Shown: positions 1 through 7,756 of the stretch, piece by piece | How the letters are laid out: each line of letters begins with the position of its first letter | How positions within the stretch are numbered: position 1 is the stretch's first letter | Assembly (NCBI GenBank): GCA_021844425.1 | Contig: JAKBTL010000027.1 | Span: 1 to 44,207 of the forward strand | DNA length: 44,207 nt | Source of the DNA: Actinomycetes bacterium | GTDB taxonomy: Bacteria > Actinomycetota > Acidimicrobiia > Acidimicrobiales > RAAP-2 | Direction: 5' to 3' | Notes under the pieces: model-generated | Told to the model about the DNA's origin: nothing | Databases searched by the model: none | Seen by the model: the letters and a program-made list of their open reading frames with translations, nothing else | Position numbers and translations under genes: made by a program

Positions 1-650
1 ACATGGTCACCATGGCCCTCCAGGCCGCAACGCACTGGGACAGCCTTGCTCACGCCTTCCACCGGTATCGCATGTACAACGGCTACCCCTGTGAGGAAGT
101 GAGCGCGGCTGGTGCGAGACGTAATAGCATTACGGTTGCAAAAGAACGCGTCGCCGGGCGCGCGGTGCTCCTCGACGTAGCCCGTTACGAGGGCGTGGAC
201 TGGCTGGAGCCCGGGTATGCCATCGGCGCGGACACGCTCACCGCCGTGGGGGAGCGCGAGGGCGTGCGCGTGGGTCCCGGCGATATCGTCCTCGTCCGCA
301 CCGGGGCGCTCGCCAGGGCTCGGCGGGAAGGCACGTGGAGGGGCTATGCCTACCATGACGAGGCGGGTCTGTGCCTGGAGGCGCTGCCATGGCTGCACGC
401 GCGACAGGTGGCGGCTGTCGCCACCGACAACTGGGCATGCGAGGTGCTCCCCAACGAGGGACCGGTGATGTTGCCCGTGCACGTGGTGGCCATCGTGTAC
501 ATGGGGCTCCTGGTCGGCGAGAATTTCGATCTCGAGGCGCTCGGGGAGCATTGCGCTTCGGACGGGCGCTACGCGGGGATGCTGGTCGCGGCGCCCATTC
601 CGTTCGCCGGAGCGGTCGGAGCACCAGTCAATCCAGTGATGTTGCGGTGA
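1..650 (+). CDS. Cyclase-family hydrolase (kynurenine formamidase-like), 5' partial
   Basis: The frame is open to the window edge, so the N-terminus is missing; 215 residues remain and family members of this type are usually about 300. The visible part begins with ATHWDSLAHAF, which matches the metal-binding histidine/aspartate stretch of the cyclase superfamily (PF04199) in the subfamily with a THWDSLxH motif, followed by YNGYP. Family members are Mn/Zn-dependent hydrolases that open amide or lactone-like bonds, such as N-formylkynurenine. A PGDIVLVRTG segment and an ATDNWACEVLP segment are also typical of this subfamily. It lies 60 bp before the amidase on the same strand, so joint amide hydrolysis is a reasonable inference. 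Substrate is unknown. A second, differently organised cyclase lies at 29644-30345. Confidence 0.85.
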   Translation, partial: MVTMALQAATHWDSLAHAFHRYRMYNGYPCEEVSAAGARRNSITVAKERVAGRAVLLDVARYEGVDWLEPGYAIGADTLTAVGEREGVRVGPGDIVLVRTGALARARREGTWRGYAYHDEAGLCLEALPWLHARQVAAVATDNWACEVLPNEGPVMLPVHVVAIVYMGLLVGENFDLEALGEHCASDGRYAGMLVAAPIPFAGAVGAPVNPVMLR

Positions 651-710
651 GGACCGCGTGCGTCGCCAGGTGTCGAATGCGGGTGTCAAAGTGAGGTGCA
701 CGTGGGCGAC

Positions 711-2237
711 ATGAGCGACGTAACGATCGGCGCGTCAGCCGAGCGGATCGGCATCCGCATGGGGGCGCGCACACTCGAACGTATGGCGCCGGGTGTGTCG
801 GCGCTGGTCGGCGCGGTGCGTGTGCTGGATCACGTGGCCGATCATCTTCCACTGGTGCGCTACGAACGGACTCCGGGCTACCGACCGGATCTCGAAGAGG
901 ACCCTCTGCACGCGTGGTACCGGAAGACGTCGATTCGAGGCAGCGCGACCGGACCGCTCGCGGGACGGCGCGTGGCGCTGAAGGACACGGTATGCGTGGC
1001 AGGGGTGCCGCTCATGAACGGTGCGTCGTACTTGGAGGGCTACGTGCCCGAGGTCGACGCCACGATCGTGGCGCGCCTGTTGGACGCCGGCGCGGAGATC
1101 GCGGGGAAGACGAACTGCGAGTACCTGTGCTTCTCGGGAGAGAGCGACACGAATGCGACGGGACCGACCCACAACCCGCATCGTCACGGGTACTCTGCGG
1201 GAGGCTCGTCGTCGGGGTCGGCTGCGGTGGTTGCAGCCGGAGAGGTCGACATGGCAATCGGCGGGGACCAGGGGGGATCGATCCGGATCCCCGCCGCGTG
1301 GTGCGGCGTCTACGGGATGAAGCCAACCTGGGGCCTCGTACCGTACACGGGCATCTTCCCGGTCGAACAGACGCTCGACCACGTGGGCCCGATCACGGCG
1401 ACGGTGCGGGACAACGCACTTCTGCTCGAGGTGATCGCGGGCCCTGACGGGTTGGACCCGCGCCAGTCGCACGTGGACCCCGGCTCTTATGCCGATGCCG
1501 TCGGTGACTCTGTGCGCGGGGCGCGTGTCGGAGTGCTCGAAGAAGGCTTCGGTCTGCCGTGCGCAGACCATCGCGTCGAAGAGACGGTCCGCGCGGCACT
1601 TGGCGTCTTGGAGAAGCGGGGCGCGGTCGTCCGCCCGGTGTCGGTCCCCATGCACAGGCTGGCTGGAGCCATTTGGACCGCGATCGTCCTTCACGGCGGG
1701 CTCGAGATGATGATGCTCGGGAACGGAATGGGGACCAACTGGAAGGGCCTGCACTTGGACAGCCTCTCCCGTCACCAAGCCGCGTGGCGCCGCAATCCTG
1801 AAGAGCTCCCTGAGCCCGTTCGCATCTCGATGATCGCAGGCGAGATCCTTCGCACTACGTTCGGTGGTCGCTATTACCACAAGGCGCAGAACCTGGCCCG
1901 CCAGCTTGGAGCAGCGTACGACGACGCCTTGGAAGAGGTCGACGTCCTTGCGCTGCCGACGGTGCCTTTCGGGCCGAGGCCGTTCACGGCGGAGGCCCGA
2001 GGCGGCGTCCGCGAAGGGGTGGACGAGAGGCGGACGTCCGAGGGCTCCGACGCGCCACGACTCGAGACGGACCAGACGGTCAACACCGCGCCGTTCAACT
2101 GCACGGGCCATCCGGCGATGTCGGTACCGTGCGGGACGGTCGACGGACTTCCCGTCGGCGTGATGCTGGTTGGCGGCATGTACCGGGAGCGAGACGTCTA
2201 CCGTCTGGCTGGCGCTCTCGAGGAGGCGCGGGAGTGA
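711..2237 (+). CDS. Amidase (amidase-signature family)
   Basis: Hydrolase of carboxylic amides using the Ser-cisSer-Lys triad. The catalytic lysine is in ALKDTV, the cis-serine region is GYSAGGSSSGSAA, and the nucleophilic serine lies in GGDQGGSIRIPAAWCG, followed by GMKPTWG. This DQGGSIRIPAAWCG form is close to the rhodococcal-type amidases often found with nitrile hydratases, although no nitrile hydratase is present here. About 508 residues, normal for the family. I use ATG 711; an in-frame GTG at 696 would add five residues and neither has a strong ribosome site. The stop TGA (2235-2237) overlaps the GTG start of the next gene, implying translational coupling. No signal peptide, so cytoplasmic. 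GatA of the tRNA amidotransferase is less likely because gatB and gatC are absent. Confidence 0.88.
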   Translation: MSDVTIGASAERIGIRMGARTLERMAPGVSALVGAVRVLDHVADHLPLVRYERTPGYRPDLEEDPLHAWYRKTSIRGSATGPLAGRRVALKDTVCVAGVPLMNGASYLEGYVPEVDATIVARLLDAGAEIAGKTNCEYLCFSGESDTNATGPTHNPHRHGYSAGGSSSGSAAVVAAGEVDMAIGGDQGGSIRIPAAWCGVYGMKPTWGLVPYTGIFPVEQTLDHVGPITATVRDNALLLEVIAGPDGLDPRQSHVDPGSYADAVGDSVRGARVGVLEEGFGLPCADHRVEETVRAALGVLEKRGAVVRPVSVPMHRLAGAIWTAIVLHGGLEMMMLGNGMGTNWKGLHLDSLSRHQAAWRRNPEELPEPVRISMIAGEILRTTFGGRYYHKAQNLARQLGAAYDDALEEVDVLALPTVPFGPRPFTAEARGGVREGVDERRTSEGSDAPRLETDQTVNTAPFNCTGHPAMSVPCGTVDGLPVGVMLVGGMYRERDVYRLAGALEEARE

Positions 2238-3301
2238 ACGTCGCCGTTCTCGGCGGGGGCCACGGTGCGGTCGCGGTTGCCGGCGATCTCGCGCTGCGCG
2301 GGCACGAGGTGCGGTTGGCACTGCGCAATCGCCCGCGCTTCGAGGAGATCTTCGCGAAACGGACGATCCGGCTCGAAGGCCTGATCGACGGTGAGGCTGG
2401 ACTGGCGACCGTGAGCGAAGACCACGCCGAGGTCGTCGCGGGGACGGACGTCGTCCTCGTTCCACTGCCTGCGCACGCGCAGGAGGGAGTCGCGCGCGCC
2501 GTCGCGTCGACCCTTGTCGAGGGACAGGTCGTCTACCTGACGCCGGGCACGTTCGGCTCCTTCGTCTTCCGCGAGGTGCTGAAGCGAGCCGGCGGGGCCG
2601 ACGTTCCGGTCGCCGAGAGCGCCACGCTGCCTTACGGGGCGCGGATGTCGGGCCCTGCATGCGTGCGGATCGGGCTCGTCGCGTCGCATCTGCCCACCGG
2701 TGTCTACCCCGCAGCGCGGACCGAGACAGCGCTCGCGCCGATCCGCGAGCTGTACCCGGTCGCCGATCCCGTGGAGGACGGGCTCGCCGCTGGACTTCTC
2801 AACTTCGACGGCGCGCTGCACGCACCGCTCGTGCTCATGAACGCCGGGCCGATCGAGGGGCTCGACTCTTTCGACATCCACCTGGAGGGGAACCCGCCTT
2901 CTGTGGTCCGCGTGAGCGTGGCGCTCGACCGGGAGCGGATCGCGCTGCGCCAGGCTCTCGGGTACCACACGCACCACTGGCCGCTCGAGGACCTCTACTC
3001 GCGCGTCGGCGAGACCTTCTACGGGGTGATCTCGCGAGAGACGATGGAGCGCCAGTCCGTCTGGCGCGAGAAGATCGACTTCCACCACCGGTACGTCGCC
3101 GAGGACGTGGGGTGCGGGCTCGCCCTGTGGTCCTCGCTCGGGCGCAAGCTCGGCGTAGCGACGCCGCTTGCCGATGCGTTCCTCGCCATCGCGTCGGCGG
3201 TGAACGGCGACGACTACAAGCGGTCAGGGCGGACCCTCGAGAACCTCGGGCTCGCTCAGCTCTCGGCCGCCGAGCTGCGAGAGAGGTTGTCGTCAGGATG
3301 A
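2234..3301 (+). CDS. NAD/NADP octopine/nopaline dehydrogenase family protein (opine-type dehydrogenase)
   Basis: 355 residues. An N-terminal Rossmann motif (VAVLGGGHGAVAVAGDLALRGHEV region, residues about 3-25) binds NAD(P). The C-terminal octopine dehydrogenase domain (PF02317) is recognisable by GALHAPLVLMNAGPIE with the conserved histidine, and by HRYVAEDVGCGL and GVATPLADAFLAIAS. Known members reduce imines formed between an amino acid and an oxo acid, or the reverse oxidation. The GTG start is chosen because AGGAGG lies about 8 bases upstream and the codon overlaps the amidase stop (GTGA). Its own stop overlaps the next start as ATGA. With an amidase before it and an oxidoreductase after it, it may oxidise an N-substituted amino acid released upstream; that is inference. 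Confidence 0.85.
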   Translation: MNVAVLGGGHGAVAVAGDLALRGHEVRLALRNRPRFEEIFAKRTIRLEGLIDGEAGLATVSEDHAEVVAGTDVVLVPLPAHAQEGVARAVASTLVEGQVVYLTPGTFGSFVFREVLKRAGGADVPVAESATLPYGARMSGPACVRIGLVASHLPTGVYPAARTETALAPIRELYPVADPVEDGLAAGLLNFDGALHAPLVLMNAGPIEGLDSFDIHLEGNPPSVVRVSVALDRERIALRQALGYHTHHWPLEDLYSRVGETFYGVISRETMERQSVWREKIDFHHRYVAEDVGCGLALWSSLGRKLGVATPLADAFLAIASAVNGDDYKRSGRTLENLGLAQLSAAELRERLSSG

Positions 3302-4299
3302 CCCACTTCGGCGTACAGCTCCACGGCACCTTCCCGATGCACCACTACCCGAGACTTGCCCGCGCTGTCGAGTCGTACGCGTTCGACGAGCTGACCGTCC
3401 ATGACATCGTCTGGTGGCGCCCGGTGTGGCCCATACTGGCTCTCGTCGCCGAGCACACCGAGCGCGTGCTCGTCGGCCCCGACGTCACCCATCCCTACCT
3501 GCGCCATCCCGCGGACACCGCTGCGTGTCTCGCGGGGATCGACGAGCTCTCGGGCGGCCGTGCCATCCTCGGCTTGGGCGCTGGCTCGATGCTCGGCCCC
3601 CTCGGGCTCGCCGCGACGCGACCGACCACGGCAGTACGTGAGACGGCCGAGCTGATCCGCCGGCTCCTCGCGCGCGACCGCGCCGCCTACCAGGGCGAGC
3701 TGTTCAGCGCCGACCCGCAGGCGCAGTTCTTCTGGGAGCCTGTACGTCCGAGAGTGCCGATATTCGTCGGCACTCTCGGACCTCGGATGGTGGCCGAGGC
3801 AGCGCGGTGGGCAGACGAGCTGCGTCCGGCGGGGATCTTCGCGCCTGGTTTCTTCCGCGACCTGCAGCGACGAGCTCGCGAGGCCGCCGGCTGGGAGGGC
3901 TATCCGGTCGGCTGCGAGGTGTGGGTCTCGATAGCTGACGACCGCGAGGAGGCTCGGGCGCTCGGGCGCCGGATCTTGGCGCAGTTCCTGGCGCTTCGGG
4001 TCTTCGAACCGCAGGTCGCCTTCTTCGAGGTCGACCCGGAAGAGGTGCGCCGCGTGGGAGAGGCGATGGCCGAGGGAGACGTCGACGGTGCTGCGCGCCA
4101 GATCTCCGACGGGACGCTCGACACCTTCGTCGCGAGCGGGAGCTCCCGAGACGTCATCGCCGGGCTGGAAGGGTTGCTCGAAGCGGGGCCCTCGACGGTC
4201 ACCTTCTCGGGGCGGCTCGGACCCGATCCCTTCCGTGCGATCGAGCTGCTAGGCGGACAGGTGCTTCCGGCGGTGTCTCCTGGCCGCGACAGAGCCTGA
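3298..4299 (+). CDS. LLM-class (luciferase-like) flavin/F420-dependent oxidoreductase
   Basis: 333 residues, a typical length for the bacterial luciferase-like TIM-barrel family (PF00296). Seen in the sequence are VGPDVTHPYLRHP (beta-strand 3 region), GRAILGLGAGS (the cofactor-phosphate region), VPIFVGTLGPRM and a C-terminal segment with VASGSSRDVIAGLEGLLEAG. Family members use F420 or FMN; GAGS after ILGLG is common in actinobacterial F420-dependent members, such as methylene-tetrahydromethanopterin-reductase-like proteins, but cofactor choice cannot be proved by reading. The ATG overlaps the preceding stop by ATGA, so it is the last gene of an overlapping amidase / opine dehydrogenase / LLM set. 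It is followed by about 50 bp and then a new promoter. Confidence 0.85.
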   Translation: MTHFGVQLHGTFPMHHYPRLARAVESYAFDELTVHDIVWWRPVWPILALVAEHTERVLVGPDVTHPYLRHPADTAACLAGIDELSGGRAILGLGAGSMLGPLGLAATRPTTAVRETAELIRRLLARDRAAYQGELFSADPQAQFFWEPVRPRVPIFVGTLGPRMVAEAARWADELRPAGIFAPGFFRDLQRRAREAAGWEGYPVGCEVWVSIADDREEARALGRRILAQFLALRVFEPQVAFFEVDPEEVRRVGEAMAEGDVDGAARQISDGTLDTFVASGSSRDVIAGLEGLLEAGPSTVTFSGRLGPDPFRAIELLGGQVLPAVSPGRDRA

Positions 4300-4349
4300 G
4301 CGTGAGGGTGGCCGCCGCGTGTCACCCCGCGTGACTCTCCCGCCAGCTC

Positions 4350-4379
4350 TTGACAAGGCACCGAATACTTGATCATATA
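4350..4379 (+). promoter_or_regulatory. Promoter upstream of the 2-oxoacid dehydrogenase operon
   Basis: A perfect -35 box TTGACA (4350-4355) is followed, at 17-18 bases, by an AT-rich -10-like stretch (TCATATA, 4373-4379) that is a poor TATAAT match. The surrounding 40 bases are far more AT-rich than the rest of the window. The heptamer TTGATCA (4369-4375) overlaps the -10 region; the same heptamer sits in the promoters at 11510 and 29426. The distance to the E1-alpha start is about 150 bases, implying a leader of roughly 140 nt. Confidence 0.5.
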
Positions 4380-4511
4380 GCGTCAACATTTAGCTTCGAG
4401 GTACATGAGGGCCCGACCGGGTATCCTCGGGTGCTGCTCGGATGGAGCGTGCGCGACCATGGCACGCGCAGCCGTGCTGCAGCTTCGTCGTTGGGGGAGG
4501 AGTTGCTCGCC

Positions 4512-4532
4512 ATGGGTAGTTGCTCGCGATGA
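4512..4532 (+). other. Possible 6-codon leader ORF coupled to E1-alpha
   Basis: ATG 4512 lies 9 bases after the strongest ribosome-binding sequence in this leader (GGGGGAGGAG, 4493-4502). It opens an ORF of six codons (MGSCSR) whose TGA (4530-4532) overlaps the ATG at 4529 of the E1-alpha gene as ATGA. The E1-alpha start itself lacks a well-spaced ribosome site, so reinitiation from this micro-ORF is plausible. This is inference from sequence only. Confidence 0.35.
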
Positions 4533-5602
4533 TCGGCTCGCCCGGTGTGGGGAGCGACTCGCCGGCCTCCCGGGCAGGGCACGGGATCCTCGCGGTTCGT
4601 GCTGGATCCGACAGCGCGGAGCATGCGGTGGACAAGCTCCGCCTGTGGAAGATGATGGTCCAGCTGCGTGCCTACGACGAGCGGGCGACGCTGCTCCAGC
4701 GCCAAGGGCGCATCGGCGCCTACCCGACCTTCTGGGGTGAAGAGGCCATTCAGGCGGCGACGGTGCTGGCCGTCCGGGACGCTGATTGGCTGTTCCTCAG
4801 CTATCGCCAGAACGCCGTGCCGGTCCTGCGGGGGCTTCCGCCTGAACAGGCGTGGGCGTATTTCCGTGGCGATCCTCGCGGCTTCTTCGACCCGTCACAG
4901 TTCGGCTGCGCTCCGCAGTGCGTGCCGTTGGCCACCCACCTCCCGCACGCCGTCGGGTGGGCCGTCGCAAGGCGCCTCCAGGGTGGTGACGAGGTGGCCT
5001 TGGCGTTCTTCGGCGACGGTGCCAGCTCCGAGGGAGACGCCCACGAAGCGATGAACCTTGCAAGCGTGCTCCGTGCGCCAGTCGTGTTCTTGTGCACGAA
5101 CAACCAGTGGGCCATCTCGACCCCCTTGTCGAGGCAAGCGGCAGTCGACCACCTTTCGGCACGGGCGGCCGGTTACGGCATGCCAGGCGTGACGGTCGAC
5201 GGGTACGACCCGCTGGCTGTGTTCGCTGCGGTGACGGAAGCCGTCGACCGAGCTCGCAACGGTGGAGGACCGAGCCTGGTGGAGGCGTCGTCCTACCGGA
5301 TCGGCCCCCACGCGACCGCAGACGACCCCAGCCTGTACCGGGACGAGGCGGAGGCCGCGGTCTGGCGTGAGCGGGAGCCCATCGGCAGGTTCGAGCAGCA
5401 GCTACTGGGAGAAGGTCTCCTCGCCACGCAGGACATCACCGCGGAGCACGAGCGAGCGGCCAGCGCCATGCGCGCCGCCGGACATCGGCTCGACCGGATG
5501 CCCGCACCGACCGGGGAGGAGATGACCGCCCATGTGCTCGCTGTGCCGCCGCCCTCGTGGCCGGGATCGTCTGCACCGAGATTCGTGACTGCCGAGCAAT
5601 GA
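4529..5602 (+). CDS. 2-oxoacid dehydrogenase E1 component, alpha subunit (branched-chain/pyruvate type)
   Basis: 357 residues from ATG 4529 (an in-frame TTG at 4520 is an alternative). The thiamine-diphosphate motif is clear: GDG at residues about 162-164, followed by SSEGDAHEAMNLASVLRAPV and the closing NNQWAIS. YPTFWGEEAIQAA and LSYRQNAVP at the N-terminal side are typical of E1-alpha of branched-chain 2-oxoacid dehydrogenase. E1 decarboxylates a 2-oxoacid and transfers the acyl group to lipoyl-E2. Its stop overlaps E1-beta as ATGA. The alpha/beta split and E1a-E1b-E2 order are usual for the BCKDH and acetoin/pyruvate groups; the RQNAVP form and operon partners favour a branched-chain or aromatic oxo acid, but substrate is not resolved. 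Confidence 0.88.
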   Translation: MIGSPGVGSDSPASRAGHGILAVRAGSDSAEHAVDKLRLWKMMVQLRAYDERATLLQRQGRIGAYPTFWGEEAIQAATVLAVRDADWLFLSYRQNAVPVLRGLPPEQAWAYFRGDPRGFFDPSQFGCAPQCVPLATHLPHAVGWAVARRLQGGDEVALAFFGDGASSEGDAHEAMNLASVLRAPVVFLCTNNQWAISTPLSRQAAVDHLSARAAGYGMPGVTVDGYDPLAVFAAVTEAVDRARNGGGPSLVEASSYRIGPHATADDPSLYRDEAEAAVWREREPIGRFEQQLLGEGLLATQDITAEHERAASAMRAAGHRLDRMPAPTGEEMTAHVLAVPPPSWPGSSAPRFVTAEQ

Positions 5603-6603
5603 CGACATCCCCCGCCGGACCCGGCGCCCCCGAGCCCGTCACCCTCGTCCAAGCCGTCGACGCGGCATTGGAAGCCGAACTGGCGGCGGATCCTCGGGTG
5701 GTGCTGCTCGGAGAGGACATCGGGCGGATGGGTGGTGTGTTCCGGGCTACCGCCGGGCTCCAGGCCCGGTTCGGCGAGAACCGGGTCGTCGATATGCCGG
5801 CTTGCGAAGCCGGCTTCGTCGGAGCGGCGGTGGGCATGTGCCTGGCGGGCCTCCGCCCGGTGGTCGAGCTCCAGTTCGATTCGTTCTCGTACCCGGCCTT
5901 CGAACAGATCGTCTGCCACTTGGCCCGCTACACGTGGCGCACGGCGGGTGCGACGAAGATGCCGGCCGTGCTGCGGATTCCCTATGGCGGCGGCACCCAC
6001 GCACCCGAGCTCCACAGCGACTCTCCCGAAGCGCTGTTCTGCCACGTCCCCGGCCTCGTGGTGGTCACGCCGTCGAGCCCCGCCGACGCCTACTCGATGC
6101 TCCGTTGGGCCATCAGGCACCCGGACCCGGTGATCTTCATGGAGCCCAAGCGCCTGTACCGCTCGACCCGCGGCGCCCTTTCTGCCGACCCTGATCCCGA
6201 GGGTCTTCCCCGGGCACGCGTGGTCCGCCCGGGGACCGACGTCACCATCGTCAGCTATGGACCCTCGGTGCCGACGTGCCTGGAGGCCGCCGAGGCGTTA
6301 GCCGACCGGGGAACGTCCGCCGAGATCCTCGATCTGCGCGTGTTGTGGCCGCTCGATCAGGAGGCCGTCCTGGCTTCTGTGCGGCGCACCCGGCGGTGCG
6401 TCGTGGTGCACGAGGCGCCGCGCTCGTGCGGGGTCGGGGCCGAGGTGGCCGCGGTGATCGCCGAGCACGCGATGTTCTCGCTCGACGGCCCGGTCGTTCG
6501 CGTGGCCGGCCTCGACACCCCCTTCCCGATGTTCATGCTCGAGGATCTCTACCTGCCTGATCCGGAACGAATCGTGGCTGCCGTGGAGGAGGCACTGAGG
6601 TGA
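5599..6603 (+). CDS. 2-oxoacid dehydrogenase E1 component, beta subunit
   Basis: 334 residues. Conserved features include LGEDIGRMGGVFRAT, the MPACEAGFVGAAVGM segment (families more often have PLSE or PIAE), ELQFDSFSYPAFEQIVCH, and IPYGGGTHAPELHSDSPEALF where the H-S-pair region of E1-beta lies. The C-terminal transketolase domain begins near VSYGPSVPTCLEAAEAL, with DLRVLWPLD. It forms the alpha2/beta2 E1 with the preceding gene. The ATG overlaps the E1-alpha stop and its own stop overlaps E2 as GTGA, so the three subunits are tightly coupled. In the phosphate-binding loop the usual basic HHSQS-type sequence is replaced by ELHSDSPE, a visible departure from typical BCKDH beta chains. Confidence 0.9.
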   Translation: MTTSPAGPGAPEPVTLVQAVDAALEAELAADPRVVLLGEDIGRMGGVFRATAGLQARFGENRVVDMPACEAGFVGAAVGMCLAGLRPVVELQFDSFSYPAFEQIVCHLARYTWRTAGATKMPAVLRIPYGGGTHAPELHSDSPEALFCHVPGLVVVTPSSPADAYSMLRWAIRHPDPVIFMEPKRLYRSTRGALSADPDPEGLPRARVVRPGTDVTIVSYGPSVPTCLEAAEALADRGTSAEILDLRVLWPLDQEAVLASVRRTRRCVVVHEAPRSCGVGAEVAAVIAEHAMFSLDGPVVRVAGLDTPFPMFMLEDLYLPDPERIVAAVEEALR

Positions 6604-7718
6604 CCGTGCGTTTCGAGCTGCTCCTCCCCGACCTTGGCGAAGGCATAGCGGAAGGCGCGATCGGAGAGTGGTTGGCTCGTCCGGGTGATGCCGTGACCGA
6701 GGATCAGCCGCTGGTCGAAGTGGTCACCGACAAGGCCAGTGTGGAGATCCCTTCACCGGTGACCGGCCGTCTGGCAGAGGCGATCGCCGTCTCCGGGTCG
6801 GTGGTACCCGTGGGATCCGTCCTGGCCGTGCTGGAAGTGGACTCATCCGGCGTGGACAGGCAATCAGCTCCGGCGTCGACTTCGTCCGAGCCCGCCGCCG
6901 TCGAGATCGCAGCGACCCCCGGGGCCCGCCGACTGGCAGGTCGTCTCGGTATCGACCTGGCTGCCGCGGGAATTGCTGCGAGCAGCGAAGTGATCCGCGA
7001 GGACGACGTGCGCACCTACGCGCACGCTCAGGGCTACATGAGCGGGTCCGGGGAGGTGCCCCGCCGAAAGGAACCGCCGGAGGGAGCAGGGAGCGACGCC
7101 TTCCCGGATCGCTCCGTGATCGCTTCCCGTCTGACCAGGGCGGCGGCGGTGCCGACCGTGACCAACGTCGATGAGGCAGACTTCGGCGCAGTGCAGTCCT
7201 CGGGTGTCTCGCCGTTGACCGCGCTGGCTTTCGTGGCGAGCCGGACGCTCTTAGAGCATGCTAGGTGCAATATGCTTGCCCTGGACGGGAACCCGGTTCC
7301 CCAGGATTCGGTGCATCTCGGGATCGCCACCCAGGCCGAGACCGGTCTGCTGGTGCCAGTGGTCCGCCACGCCGAGACTCTCAGCGTGGCGGAGCTGGAC
7401 GCAGCGATCAAAGACGTGAGCAGTCGCGCCCGCGCCGGTCACCTGCGGCCTGACGAGCTGAGCGGCTCGACCTTCACCATCACCAGTGCCGGCCGGATGG
7501 CTGGCCAATGGTCGACGCCCCTGCTCAACCTGCCAGAAGTCGCGATCCTCGGGCTCTACCGCATCGCGGATCGCCCGGTGGCACGTGACGGCGTGGTGGT
7601 CATCCGACCGATGGGCAACCTGTCGATCACCTTCGACCACCGCTACCTCGATGGCATGGTAGCGGCAGCCTTTCTCCAGGCGGTCATCGACCGGCTCGAG
7701 TCCTGGAAACGACCATGA
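6600..7718 (+). CDS. 2-oxoacid dehydrogenase E2, dihydrolipoamide acyltransferase
   Basis: 372 residues, with one lipoyl domain (residues 1-80; the lipoylated lysine is K45 in VTDKASVE), a linker rich in Ser/Ala, a peripheral-subunit-binding region (about 103-140) and the acyltransferase domain (about 165-372) ending in FDHRYLDG with catalytic H347 and D351. The subunit-binding region starts well (ATPGARRLAGRLGIDL) but lacks the usual GTGPxGR loop, reading AAGIAASSEVIRED instead, so E3 docking may be altered. No E3 gene is in the window; a housekeeping lipoamide dehydrogenase would have to serve. The GTG start overlaps the E1-beta stop. The acyl donor is unknown. Confidence 0.9.
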   Translation: MTVRFELLLPDLGEGIAEGAIGEWLARPGDAVTEDQPLVEVVTDKASVEIPSPVTGRLAEAIAVSGSVVPVGSVLAVLEVDSSGVDRQSAPASTSSEPAAVEIAATPGARRLAGRLGIDLAAAGIAASSEVIREDDVRTYAHAQGYMSGSGEVPRRKEPPEGAGSDAFPDRSVIASRLTRAAAVPTVTNVDEADFGAVQSSGVSPLTALAFVASRTLLEHARCNMLALDGNPVPQDSVHLGIATQAETGLLVPVVRHAETLSVAELDAAIKDVSSRARAGHLRPDELSGSTFTITSAGRMAGQWSTPLLNLPEVAILGLYRIADRPVARDGVVVIRPMGNLSITFDHRYLDGMVAAAFLQAVIDRLESWKRP

Positions 7719-7756
7719 TCAGCGATCACGGGTCACGAGGAGGAGGCGGGCGATGA
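7715..7756 (+). other. Possible 13-codon bridging micro-ORF between E2 and the aminotransferase
   Basis: ATG 7715 overlaps the E2 stop (ATGA), and the frame ([13 protein letters not shown]) ends with TGA 7754-7756, which overlaps the ATG 7753 of the aminotransferase (ATGA). The gap is thus covered exactly by one short frame. The Gly/Arg-rich tail is simply the purine-rich ribosome-binding region (GAGGAGGAGG) read in this frame, so coupling rather than a functional peptide is the likely role if any. Confidence 0.25.

Noticed and set aside
735-2660. 641-codon open frame on the - strand opposite the amidase and opine-type dehydrogenase genes
   Set aside because: Arg/Pro/His-rich translation without any recognisable motif; a frame shadow of GC-rich genes on the other strand that have clear motifs.
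4350-4532. 60-codon frame upstream of E1-alpha as a gene
   Set aside because: It begins within the -35 box of the promoter, has no ribosome site at its start and no homology; only its last six codons follow a good ribosome site.
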